A stretch of 64,000 nucleotides of DNA from a bacterium (GTDB taxonomy: Bacteria; Spirochaetota; Leptospiria; Leptospirales; Leptonemataceae). The translations under genes were made by a program, and so were the position numbers. The notes under the pieces are model-generated. The model ran no database searches and was not told the DNA's origin. It saw only the letters and a program-made list of their open reading frames with translations. Positions 55,801 to 62,134 of the stretch are shown here, in pieces. The stretch lies in the NCBI GenBank assembly GCA_024742665.1, contig JANSYA010000001.1, forward strand, positions 372,001 to 436,000. Reading direction: 5' to 3'. How positions within the stretch are numbered: the first letter of the stretch is position 1; every line of letters starts with the position of its first letter.

Positions 55801-56009
55801 CTCAGAGACGTGACGGGCTGCAGGTTCGTGCCGCGCTGGATCGTAACCGGGAAATGGCCGGCGGGGTTCGTGCGAAAATAGCGATCCGCGAGTTGGTCGT
55901 AATTGAAGCGGGGCGGCTCCAGTCCCTGGGCGGTCTGGCACTGAATCAAAAAGGATCCGGCCGCTGCGATGGTGAAAGCGAGACGAAATATTCTTAACTT
56001 GGAAATCAT
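46848..56009 (-). CDS. Giant lipoprotein: TolB-like propeller, TPR solenoid, two CHAT-like domains
   Basis: 3053 residues. ATG 56009 starts a signal peptide ending in the lipobox SFLIQC (Cys about 24), so the protein is exported and lipid-anchored. About residues 45-420 resemble PD40/TolB-type propeller blades (GDIWIRDLG, GDYDVWMLEMEE, GGRIYLGDLRS). About 550-1800 is a long helical TPR-like solenoid (LHLNLANNYFKLLNFQRATE, FNMGRALFYEGRLDEAARRL). Two regions follow the CHAT caspase-like layout: about 1865-2220 (LLRLFYSAGPQTAVSAW; VISDPLLYNLDVAG) and about 2750-3053 (FVALIDSPERAIRLTY; VVTVRMPTSLDHARFLRQYY). The catalytic His-Cys pair is not evident in either, so they may be pseudo-enzymes. It follows the DUF1318 gene by 5 bases. 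Confidence 0.88.
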   Translation of the reverse strand: MISKLRIFRLAFTIAAAGSFLIQCQTAQGLEPPRFNYDQLADRYFRTNPAGHFPVTIQRGTNLQPVTSLSGHMFYTSNVLGSGDIWIRDLGKTVNVPLIKHPAEQYKPAITPPGDRLVFVTEDQDPRGDLRIVTINATEVIENTLDGVPPEDLWEDSVDLSAAIAELAAAQNMNARCLGDAAETDPVWNHNGTLLAFATDRCNSGDYDVWMLEMEEATPIALYRLTEGGGVQPRFGPESRELVFISFRDSSGGRIYLGDLRSNRLVPATVRELDLPAAPGANSASPYIYANPILSRRRDSRTNELRPGLTLYYSSIRKDTNRNDRIDGGDRAALYAYDVSTKPENARTHGERQLLDASAPLLGATHSDTIGGVLLYAARLYNSVNVYFLRPRGIIPLEPDIHRQYELRETYAKQNPDRFVLALDAVERYYGDQKEFLAYEGLLAQERLRFYESRGTSSWKLNELRESTRRAEQRNPFAALQIRRAKLRGAERDKAPGLINDFISSIQADRSPYASDAEARVVLAAAYRLLADSYSELGRDDAALASISALNEAFPDYHLRDATMLRQARLELSENLERIKAASDASELKSLPLIPETYSTLLKEIRARACGTAPQNQDEGDALAAEVEQCRSNQARSQELIHSDLFDFYYERRSPAEALELAEFTLGRERNQDPARFDDFLRLTLLTIRARAMYDDKRYLDALNESTAILARVPPGPAGQAVADGWRSIYIRAWQITSYVQEQLGNFSEAYAAKLNYGGAYSRETSVDIDTQDFIDIIEESESFINLYLRTARDISTTVKENESVLLGATISAAIDAVTNSPIDIGGTEMDVLYEFCQPSSRNRILFVSLGPSYDERYVQFCQNNYERLDNRNFAEFPIKSARTAADLLYIASYANASILNIMFLNIKKLGVLSELYRERAVYYQRLKINIAAEKNQRLLESRTRDLLVLDQSDLVALVSESDPYDSQTYDELIFGYRSALKTASDVGDLSLLYGYAYILIKKNTEREAFYENLQREASAARQGLTGLAPGGGASLPQSLLIEKKEEILRDFKHADYLLQYILNVDPLNVDAYLLQGWLYQYIDDRRSEAVQTVPTFIENIYYYITRSNPATLSDGRFYADLYQNYFPENLYESNVELFRQALQKVEGEAPDQATGNLHLNLANNYFKLLNFQRATEHYEKSENYIQRAARKNQSAPFDNYRRHALFHFNMGRALFYEGRLDEAARRLQKAYDIYDESERKPLHERFSTLNYVLATSQNATEDSMQERRIQRQKLKDILEQSEEVRLKMALIAAMIGLAHWEAGRPDEAVLFYQDAILRLYENADGRGNDTGFFGEEATSGGPAVVERASLMNFIALAHQSQRNYGESDARALQAGRYARDRGLTRNDLRYEPQTLGGRALGCILPYGEDFSIIGEGRTPYGFSPLRQYHLSLGVQLENRIQQGDLEGASYLLRQRRQAFQAKDMDVRLGRQGFVATLNQEALNHYRAGEFSEAAEVFREAADRSRDFDFLQSFRQNYYNYFKALFAGVEAAENQSYNLAGSAQSPEDAVEEITDGLEEIENFRENYRDELREQFIAARTAEVPDYEFDEERDGQALQQKLNQQLLDILSIEGTLYFYLGRLRLGQATSRAALDLAYADLNRAVSRYDDALGVFQSANPSGQQALRIRINRARTLRTAGRLQQARSALRGIIEDAYEFNLIREEWLAHGVLAEVYDELHAVYGRPEDREQASVNFAAGAKLLSDNPQVYSRIRRNANPFFESAADFYIRQGQSKRALQLLEQRWENYLSWQFYRNPLEFRQAGFQNDYNLVRQSRSLLLQLDDTESLLRIQRKPFAKITERKRETRERMNAALARMSAARPRLRAFTGALLQSVEKTASAPRLRADQSLLRLFYSAGPQTAVSAWCFRGPAARFTRIPLNTQSIDGAEPQATGSAAITNAVRTLGRSCFRGRAANEQFVISDPLLYNLDVAGMIATATGQDRPAYSTRLTDSFAGFLDRGDPIARSENLNLLNVRTGLVYNSDRVRDQQADVIGLRAWETNALFPAGEKNLFDPRGWIADERHTSLAFVSRPETSESFAGSSSPGTLTGRANYRRDAGIYEVLRATGTGTVAFIGTSADNDEATEALADIDRLAEYGPPGAKDSGDADRKSQEALEAEEELRELRSEQPGRETVHQILKARGTEAYTMYAKRVFGSSGHLRRNFYDVLLQKHVQARQAAEAAEDRGELEIAKTGYALAESYIQSHPQETLLRFENDLGQARIQVRENRNNRGANRTARFDRLLARYSNNAVKLPRIYDTAIETLLVENLPHVARKYLSAYIDRFPDRKAEIIRKNALLSFRARLKSVEYGDGSRENRRFTKDFSRVYRQIVASPDATEFLDDLIKHSQHGAARQLGRELAQRPSTRSEARLAQYENEVDEHLLNVSQPGRPARPRPTAVDFSQAEDDTLEALHLAYQGDWRGYEEHAQSIEEELRRRNKLALAKFRLRLFEQWRLYSSGQPANILDISNVSLEAGANAYTSVSRLERGMIFELLIANIIYDPELQIARMLENLIRVERAVSLNRALRMALSTAESFLRAQDFNSSRRYLQTCVDLADDSIPNPGLRLRLARLGTAMHAADMIPLLRNNGSSWQREESEAARKRRDQQWRERLIKKWHSDLNKADQQRIVDLYTSLPREFAPENFAQLQTTILAGDAQASVRAEVPIALGILRARAIAAEKWKALLDIGFYQQEYGNYQTARRLQAKTATPVYTPVVEKLLKRLPKGQNFVALIDSPERAIRLTYRDRSLQGVRLKPTGRFLRGRMHQYLIRERAGMIVDDLREELSRQYRAMFGLGQSGITYYWLSEVHALAPIAPERGDRLFQVLNPRSMAAASHPPLIGGWEFSEEFRVRAVAAESTDRRPDYRNPTDALFFERLETMERLSLGATTKRSGAPRQLFGLATPQSMPDLGEESADASAWFFTGNRLTLDPATEVDTYNYLLAHLGARLQGPGVVTVRMPTSLDHARFLRQYYSRSIPSRAIYRRFLAAAFNLRREGGGNFQYRLVTSNFLKE

Positions 56010-56014
56010 AGATG

Positions 56015-56710
56015 TTAGCGTGCGCGAAGCCATTGCCTGCGGTCCGAATAAATCCACTCGCCCGACCGGGAGCGGGCTTCGTTGTACCAGCGGGTTAAAT
56101 ACTGGTCCCGCAAGGATTGCAGTTTCGCGTCGTCGGTCTTGCGCGCTTCGCTGCGCAGGTATTCGTAAATCCAGAGGCGGGCCCGGTTGACTTCGCGGGC
56201 CACTTCGGCGGCGGTATCGCTCTCCTCGGAGAAACGCGCGCGGGATAGATTCGCCGGCACCACGCGCAGGCGGCCGTCGAATCCTTCGCCGAGAAGTTCC
56301 TGGCTGCGAAATTTCAATACCGTCGGGTTATAAAAATCCAGAACGCCCGCTTCTATTCGATAGCGCCGGTTCTCGCCGTACAGTGCATCCAGATCGTTCG
56401 AGCCGGCGACGGCCCGCGCGCCCGGTACCCGGCCTTCGGGACTTGCGCTCTGAGCCGATGCTATCAGCCAGCCTTCCGATTCGATTTCGCCTTCCGTTCC
56501 GATCAACTGGCGTTCGGCCGCGGTGCGCTCGGGAGTCAGAGTGATCGGCGGAATGTCGACGCTGATGCAGGCGCCGCGGCGCAGGAGCTGCATGGCCGGA
56601 TCTCGAATGGGTTGAATGATCGCGCAGTGTCCGCCGGCCAGGCCCGCGAGCAGCGCGCCGAGATAGACCGCGCGTCGCGCGAAGATTGCTTTCGATTTCA
56701 GATGCTTCAT
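56015..56710 (-). CDS. DUF1318-like lipoprotein
   Basis: 231 residues. The signal peptide ends in LAGLAGGHC (Cys 29), a lipobox. PPITLTPERTAAERQLIG, EGWLIASAQS, ELLGEGFDGRLRVVP and the late EVNRARLWIYEYL follow the DUF1318/YdbL-type pattern, in which members carry a conserved start (T-x-E-(R/K)-T-A-x-E-(R/K)-Q-(I/L)-(I/L)-G) and a later G-E-(N/G) segment. YdbL partners the AsmA-like lipid-bridge protein YdbH in E. coli; here an AsmA-like gene is directly upstream, supporting a shared envelope role. The giant lipoprotein gene follows. Confidence 0.75.
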   Translation of the reverse strand: MKHLKSKAIFARRAVYLGALLAGLAGGHCAIIQPIRDPAMQLLRRGACISVDIPPITLTPERTAAERQLIGTEGEIESEGWLIASAQSASPEGRVPGARAVAGSNDLDALYGENRRYRIEAGVLDFYNPTVLKFRSQELLGEGFDGRLRVVPANLSRARFSEESDTAAEVAREVNRARLWIYEYLRSEARKTDDAKLQSLRDQYLTRWYNEARSRSGEWIYSDRRQWLRAR

Positions 56711-56765
56711 AGATAGATTTATTCGATGCCAGTTTTTGCGATATGCCGATTGTTGTGCGCGCGAA

Positions 56766-59700
56766 TCATTCGCCGGCTGCTTCCGCCTGTTTCGCGGCGG
56801 CGTCGTCTCTGCGACGCGTGCCCAGCTCGTTGCGGGCGCGTTCCAGGAATTGCGCGATGGGCATCCGCTCCTGTTTGATCTCTTCGCCGCCGGGTTTTAC
56901 CAGATAGCCGAGAGCTCCGCCGCGACGCACGCTGACGTACGAATAGACGAGCCCGCCTTTGACCTCCGCGCGAATGCGGGGGATGCTCAGAGTATTATTT
57001 ACGATCAACGCTGCTACCTGAGTCGGCAGCAGAATCCGCGTGACGAAGCCGCTGAAGTCGTCCTCGATTTCATGAATCGAAGCGAGCGCTTCGGTATTAT
57101 ATAAAAAATCTTTCAGGCTGGCGGTCTTCCACTTTAGATCGCCGCTGATTTCCGCCTGGTAACGATTGCGCCCCGGCAAAAAGGGTTCCAGGTCCAGGTC
57201 CTGGATTTGAACGTTGAGACCCAGCTCCATATTTTTCGGCTGTAAATCCGCGAGATTAAAAAAGACCGAACGCCCGTCGACCGTCCCGCTGTTTTTCCAT
57301 TCGCCGCGTCCGGAGCCGGGAGGGCCGGAGCCGTCGCTTTTTTTGTAAGTGGTCAGGCGCAGCCAGTCCATAAAAACAATATTGTTGCGATAGTTCATTA
57401 CCGCCGCGACAGCCGGCAGCGCTTGTTTTCCGGGGCGACCCACGTAGTGAAAGCGCCGGTCATCGCTCTGGCCGCTGAATTCGCCGTTGGGTCGGTGGCT
57501 CGAAGCGACGGACATCACCGTGAGATTCGGCGTGCCCGTGCGACCGTAAGTATCCTGGTAGTCGCGCCCCGCGTTTTCGGCCAGCGACAGAATCCGGTCC
57601 GGCGAAAGCTCGTGTACGAAAGGCAGATCCAGATTCAATCGGCGAATGGCCAGGCGATAACACTCGGGCCCCGCGTTCGAGCCGGAGCACAGACCCTGAT
57701 CGTACTGCAGATCCAGATTTTGAATATCGACTTTACCGCGGGCCTGATCGTCGTCGACTTTCGCGTTCAGGCGCAGACTGCCCTGCAGGGCGATATTTTC
57801 ATGCACGCGAAACAGATTTTCCCGGGCGACGCGCAGATCGATATCCGCCTTCGGTTTCCAATCGCCGGCTTTATTCCTGGTTAAGTCGGCGCTCGCATCG
57901 ACCGCCAACGCGCCGCGCAGACCGCGCAAACGCACCGGGCGCATTCGAATGTCGCGATCGCCGAAGCGCATATCGGCTTCGATGTCCAGATCTTCCAGTT
58001 TCAGGAAAGGCACTTTTAAGATCGAGCCGCGCTTGATATTCAGGCCGAAGAATTCGTCGGCGATGCGCATTTGAAATTTCGATTTGAGCTGCACGCCCTG
58101 GGATAGATAGATCTTATAGGGTGCCATGATATAGCGGATGCTGCCGGGAAAAGCCGAGTGCAGGCTTTCGTAGTTAACAGTCAGGCGTTTGACGTTAATA
58201 TCATAGATCTGATCGTCGGCGAAAACGATGCGGCCGTCCGCGTCGAGGGCGGCCAGGCGCGAACCTTCGGGATTGGAACCGGTCAGGCGCAGTTTGTCGA
58301 TGTCGATCGTAAAGTTGTCCTGGAATAAAAGCGCGCCGTTCGCGGTCAGATTGAGATTGTGCAGTCCCGAGCGCGAACGATCGAGAAAATAACGACCGTC
58401 GCGCAGGCGGACGGTGCCGTCGAAATCCATGCGATTGAAATTTTCCGGCGAGGCGATGCGGACTTTCGCGTCGGCGTTGCCGCGTAGAATTTCCGGCAGG
58501 ACGCTTTCCAATTTGAAATTCGCCACGTCCAGATTCGCGCGCACGCCGGCTTCGGGCGTTATAGCGGCGTCGCCTTTGACTCGCGTCGTGCCGTAGATCG
58601 CGCGCAGTTCGGAAACCAGCAGGCGATGAAAGACGCCGAAGGCCAGATTCGCGTCGGGGGTATAACCTTCCGGTTTGTCGATGAAGGGCAGCAGGCGGTA
58701 CAAATCCATCAGCGCCGTAAGATCCAGCTGAAAATCCCGCAGCACGTCGATGCCGGAGCCGGGCGCTATGCGAATTTGATTCGCGGCGACGTTGCCGCTT
58801 AAGTTCAGGCGTTCCAGATCGCCCTTGAGGCCGAGCTTCGAAATCGTAACGACGCCGTCGACCAACGGGCGTTTGCCGTCGCCCAGCAGAGTCGAAAGCA
58901 CGCCGCCGATCGGTCCCAGGTCGATGCGCGATTTGCTAACGTCGAGGCGGAGCGTGCGTCGCGGCGTCGTCGCATTATGCACTTCCGCATCCATGCGCAG
59001 CCAGCGATCGCCGGCGTAGTCGACCGCCACGACCGGAATCAACAGGCGATCGCGAGTGGCGTCGTAGCGGGTGTCGTACCGCAAAGACAGGGCCGGACTG
59101 CGGGGAGTGGCGCCGCCGCGGCGTACAGTCAGGCCGGTCGTGTTGGCTTTTAATCGCGACGCAAATTCAGTTACGCCCTGGTCGGTTTCGCGAAATAGAA
59201 AGTACGTCAGGCGTGCGGCGCCGGCCAGGGACGCGGCCTGAGGATCGGCGGCGTTTGTTTTTAAGCTTACGCCGATCGGCTGGTAGGGATTGAGCGCGAG
59301 AATCAAAGTATCGAAGAGGTCTAAGAGCCGCAGATCCAGGGGGATCGTCGAGAAGTGGCGGGTGATGGCCGCCAGTCGGAGATTGACGCGTTTCAGTTCC
59401 AGTTGGAAGTCGCTCGTCTGCCCCGGCGCGGCCTTCGTCTGCGCGCTTTGCGTTCCGGCCGGCGTCGTCGGCGCATCTTGCGAGCCGTCTTCTCGAATGC
59501 GCATCGTCAAGGCGAAGTTGCTGATTTTGAGATTCGCGTAGACGCGAAAATTCAGCAGCAGGTCGATTTGATCCGGGATGACCGTTTCTTCGTCGTCGTC
59601 ATCTTCCGGCGAAACCACGCTGGTCCAATTCCAGCGGCCTTTGTTTTTGATGATATAAAGATGCGGGTCTTCGATCGCCAGTTCGCGCACGCCGACGTGT

Positions 59701-60011
59701 CCGATTAGAATCGAAGGCAAAAACCAGGAGAGTCGCACACGACTCGCCGAGAAGAGCGGGGTGTCGTCGCGCCCGTCGATCAGATTCAGGTTCCGAAATT
59801 CAAAGCCGTAGATCAGGCTCGCGCGTTCGACGTCCAGTTCGATGCGCGCTTCGGTGTAGTCGTGAAAGATCGTCTGGACTAAAGCCTTTATATTAGATGG
59901 CTGCATCAGAAAATAGTACACCAGGCCCAGCAGGAATACGGGGATCAGGAGCTTATAGACGAGGCGGGCGGGGCCAGAGCGCTTTTTTGTTCCGGTTGTC
60001 TCGGTCGACAT
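56766..60011 (-). CDS. AsmA/YdbH-like envelope protein
   Basis: 1081 residues. One N-terminal membrane anchor (about 20-40, LVYKLLIPVFLLGLVYYFLM) is followed by a periplasmic beta-rich body. IELDVERASLIYGFEFRNLN and SILIGHVGVRELAIEDPHLY are typical of the AsmA N-terminal repeat, and the later parts (GDAAITPEAGVRANLDVANF, GDLKWKTASLKDFL) are AsmA-like strands. Family members form hydrophobic grooves that carry phospholipids between the membranes. A Thr/Gln/Ala-rich insert lies near residues 170-198. First gene of the AsmA-DUF1318-giant lipoprotein operon. That it transports lipid here is inferred. Confidence 0.85.
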   Translation of the reverse strand: MSTETTGTKKRSGPARLVYKLLIPVFLLGLVYYFLMQPSNIKALVQTIFHDYTEARIELDVERASLIYGFEFRNLNLIDGRDDTPLFSASRVRLSWFLPSILIGHVGVRELAIEDPHLYIIKNKGRWNWTSVVSPEDDDDEETVIPDQIDLLLNFRVYANLKISNFALTMRIREDGSQDAPTTPAGTQSAQTKAAPGQTSDFQLELKRVNLRLAAITRHFSTIPLDLRLLDLFDTLILALNPYQPIGVSLKTNAADPQAASLAGAARLTYFLFRETDQGVTEFASRLKANTTGLTVRRGGATPRSPALSLRYDTRYDATRDRLLIPVVAVDYAGDRWLRMDAEVHNATTPRRTLRLDVSKSRIDLGPIGGVLSTLLGDGKRPLVDGVVTISKLGLKGDLERLNLSGNVAANQIRIAPGSGIDVLRDFQLDLTALMDLYRLLPFIDKPEGYTPDANLAFGVFHRLLVSELRAIYGTTRVKGDAAITPEAGVRANLDVANFKLESVLPEILRGNADAKVRIASPENFNRMDFDGTVRLRDGRYFLDRSRSGLHNLNLTANGALLFQDNFTIDIDKLRLTGSNPEGSRLAALDADGRIVFADDQIYDINVKRLTVNYESLHSAFPGSIRYIMAPYKIYLSQGVQLKSKFQMRIADEFFGLNIKRGSILKVPFLKLEDLDIEADMRFGDRDIRMRPVRLRGLRGALAVDASADLTRNKAGDWKPKADIDLRVARENLFRVHENIALQGSLRLNAKVDDDQARGKVDIQNLDLQYDQGLCSGSNAGPECYRLAIRRLNLDLPFVHELSPDRILSLAENAGRDYQDTYGRTGTPNLTVMSVASSHRPNGEFSGQSDDRRFHYVGRPGKQALPAVAAVMNYRNNIVFMDWLRLTTYKKSDGSGPPGSGRGEWKNSGTVDGRSVFFNLADLQPKNMELGLNVQIQDLDLEPFLPGRNRYQAEISGDLKWKTASLKDFLYNTEALASIHEIEDDFSGFVTRILLPTQVAALIVNNTLSIPRIRAEVKGGLVYSYVSVRRGGALGYLVKPGGEEIKQERMPIAQFLERARNELGTRRRDDAAAKQAEAAGE

Positions 60012-60307
60012 ATGCAGGTCCAGGCGGCGCAGGGCGAATAGCAGCGCGACAGCCTGTTTTGAAGCAATTCACCAGGTCCTGGGGTATCACACCACCCATT
60101 TTGAGGGCCGGGGGCACAGATTTTTCGGCTGTTTTCCGGGTCTGGCGGGCGGGCAGGGGCCCTGAGATCGGCGGGATCGGCCGGAATGGGCGCCGGAGCG
60201 CGCCGCCTTTTGAGCATGATCCGGCGATCGTCTGGCAGTCGACTGACAGATTTGCAGGCTCCGATTCCCGGAAAGCCGCAAAACCGGAAATTCAGCGGCC
60301 TGGCACC
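60012..60307. other. Intergenic region between the AsmA-like gene and hsp20
   Basis: About 300 bases with no supported gene. The left part should hold the minus-strand promoter of the envelope operon, though no clear boxes were seen. A repeat of CTGGCAC appears just before the sigma-54 site (60300-60306 and 60307-60313). Confidence 0.4.
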
Positions 60308-60323
60308 TGGCACGCGGGTTGCA
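60307..60323 (+). promoter_or_regulatory. Sigma-54 (-24/-12) promoter of hsp20
   Basis: CTGGCACG-CGGG-TTGCA: the invariant GG (60309-60310) and GC (60321-60322) are separated by exactly 10 bases, and the flanking bases match the consensus. Transcription should begin near 60334, giving a leader of about 43 bases. No activator-binding palindrome is obvious upstream. Confidence 0.88.
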
Positions 60324-60376
60324 ATATATCCTCCAGAATGGGTAAAGCCAACGAGCTTACACAGGAGGAAACAAAT

Positions 60377-60814
60377 ATGAATTCACTTACAAGAACCAAC
60401 CGCGTACCTTCGCTCTTTGAGAGCTTTTTTCAGGACGTCGACCGGGCGCTGACCAACGGCGCGAACGGCAAGTCCGCTGCGACGCACTCGCCGGCCGTCG
60501 AAATCACGGGTAGCGAAGACGCATACAAAGTCCGCGCGCTTCTGCCGGGCGTGGCGAAAGAAGATCTGAACGTGAAAGTCGAAAACGGCTATCTGACGAT
60601 CTCCGGCAAATCCAGCTGGAGCAAAGCCGAAAACGAAAAGGACGTCTATTCGGAAATTCATCGCTATCAGGAATTTCAGCGCTCTCTGCGACTGGACGAG
60701 CGGAGCTTCGCCGTCGAACAGGTCCAGGCGAAACTGGACAACGGCGTGCTGGAAGTAACGCTGCCGATCGCAGAAGCCGCGAAGCCGAAGAATATCTCAG
60801 TCCAAATTGACTGA
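60377..60814 (+). CDS. Hsp20/alpha-crystallin small heat-shock protein
   Basis: 145 residues; AGGAGG lies 8 bases before ATG 60377. ATP-independent holdase that keeps unfolding proteins soluble. The alpha-crystallin domain runs from about 42 to 135: VEITGSEDAYKVRALLPGVA, GYLTISGK, and the A-x-x-x-n-G-v-L motif AKLDNGVLEVTLP. The final segment (KNISVQID) supplies the I-x-I/V tail. The upstream sigma-54 promoter is unusual for this class, most of which use heat-shock sigma factors or HrcA/CIRCE. Confidence 0.96.
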   Translation: MNSLTRTNRVPSLFESFFQDVDRALTNGANGKSAATHSPAVEITGSEDAYKVRALLPGVAKEDLNVKVENGYLTISGKSSWSKAENEKDVYSEIHRYQEFQRSLRLDERSFAVEQVQAKLDNGVLEVTLPIAEAAKPKNISVQID

Positions 60815-60900
60815 GTGCCTGAGGGTCGAGATTGACTGAGTCAATACGAGTCAATCCTGACAGTCTGGCAAAAGAGTCGGGGCCGCTTGCGAAGGCCCCG
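60806..60900 (+). terminator. Duplicated gene end and hairpin after hsp20
   Basis: ATTGACTGAGT occurs at 60806-60816, covering the hsp20 stop codon, and again at 60831-60841. GATTGACT near 60829 can pair with AGTCAATC near 60855. Then CGGGGCC-(9)-GGCCCCG (60878-60900) forms a perfect 7-bp stem, a plausible terminator without a strong U-run. Confidence 0.6.
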
Positions 60901-61017
60901 CTCGCTTCCTGCGAATTGTAAGCGTCGCCGGGTCGGTCCAATGCACGTGACCGGCCCGGCGATCCGCTCTGTTTTTTAGTGGGCGTTTCCTGGGCCGCGT
61001 GCTCCTCTGGCTCGCGT

Positions 61018-62079
61018 ATGACTTCGCCGACCGCCGACCGCGCTACAAACTCCTTCGCATCGCAAATTCCTCAGCGCGTACTTCTGTACGTCAGCCTGGG
61101 CGAAGACCTCTTGCCCGCCGAGTCCGCTCCGGAACTCGATCGCCAGTTAGTGGCGCGATGCCTGGCCCTGTGTGGGGCCGACCTCCAGGCGATTCACATC
61201 TTACACGTCATCGACGTGGACTCCGACGATCCTTCGCTCCAACTACCCAATACGGAAGCTTTGCTGCGCGAAGAATCGGAACGCGCTCGGGCTTTGATCG
61301 AGGCGGACCTCAGGCCGCTGCTGCCCGACGGTTTACGCGAGCGCTGCTCGATTTCCGTTTCGGTCGGCGCGCCTTCGGAAGAGATCTTAAAGACGGCGCG
61401 AGCTGAGGGCTGCGAACTGATTGTGCTCGGCGCAGCAGACCTGCGCGGACTGGAGCGATTGACTGAACGGATCTGGCATCGCGGAACTGTCGGTCGTCTG
61501 CTGCGTAAATCGGAGCTGCCGATCTGCATTCTCGATCCTGAGTCGTTCGCGAAAAATGAGGCTTTCACCGGAGACGAGTCGTCCCGAGGGGAAACGCGGC
61601 CGCCGCGGAGAATTCTGGTGCCGGTGGATTTTTCGCCGGTTAGTAAATATCTGGTCGCCCGGGCGGAAGCATTACACGCACAGCACGGCTGCGAATTGTA
61701 TTTGCTGCATGTGCTGCGGTTGTCCTTGCAAGAAGCTTTGCGGCGCTTTCCCGATCGCAGCTACGAGGCCGATCAGTACGAAAAAGATATTATTCAGAAC
61801 GCGGAAACGAAAGCGCGTGAATTGCTTGGCGATCGCTACGATCAGTGGACCGTGCTTTTATACCAGGATCGCCTGAATCGTGCGGTCCCGGCGGTGGTCG
61901 CTGAATACGAGATTGATTTTCTGTTGCTGGCGGGAATTTCGCGCCGCCGCACGGGACTGGCCGGAACGGTGCTCGGTACGAACGCCGAAAAGATTCTGGG
62001 GGCCACGCATATTCCGGCCTGGATCATTAAGCCGACGGAAGATTCTGACGATGCCGCCGATAACGAAGTTTCCCCGTAA
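61018..62079 (+). CDS. Tandem universal stress protein (two UspA domains)
   Basis: 353 residues from ATG 61018. Domain 1 (about 17-170): RVLLYVSLGEDLL, IHILHVIDVDS, CELIVLGAADLRG. Domain 2 (about 190-340): RRILVPVDFSPVSKYLVARA, CELYLLHVLRLSL, EIDFLLLAGISRRRTGLAGT then VLGTNAEKIL, which resembles the ATP-binding G-2x-G-9x-G(S/T) region. UspA proteins help survival under stress. Next to hsp20 on the same strand but 200 bases away with a hairpin between, so separate transcription is likely. Confidence 0.92.
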   Translation: MTSPTADRATNSFASQIPQRVLLYVSLGEDLLPAESAPELDRQLVARCLALCGADLQAIHILHVIDVDSDDPSLQLPNTEALLREESERARALIEADLRPLLPDGLRERCSISVSVGAPSEEILKTARAEGCELIVLGAADLRGLERLTERIWHRGTVGRLLRKSELPICILDPESFAKNEAFTGDESSRGETRPPRRILVPVDFSPVSKYLVARAEALHAQHGCELYLLHVLRLSLQEALRRFPDRSYEADQYEKDIIQNAETKARELLGDRYDQWTVLLYQDRLNRAVPAVVAEYEIDFLLLAGISRRRTGLAGTVLGTNAEKILGATHIPAWIIKPTEDSDDAADNEVSP

Positions 62080-62134
62080 GTTCTAAGAAAATCCTGCTTG
62101 CGTTTCCTGGTCCGGGTGCATACAAAACTCCCTT

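Noticed and set aside
46848-56009. Giant ORF as an assembly artefact or fused genes
   Set aside because: The frame is uninterrupted for over 9 kb, codon use is uniform, one signal peptide is present and domain order is sensible.
59897-60376. N-terminal extension of Hsp20
   Set aside because: The AGGAGG site directly precedes ATG 60377 and the sigma-54 promoter lies inside the would-be extension.
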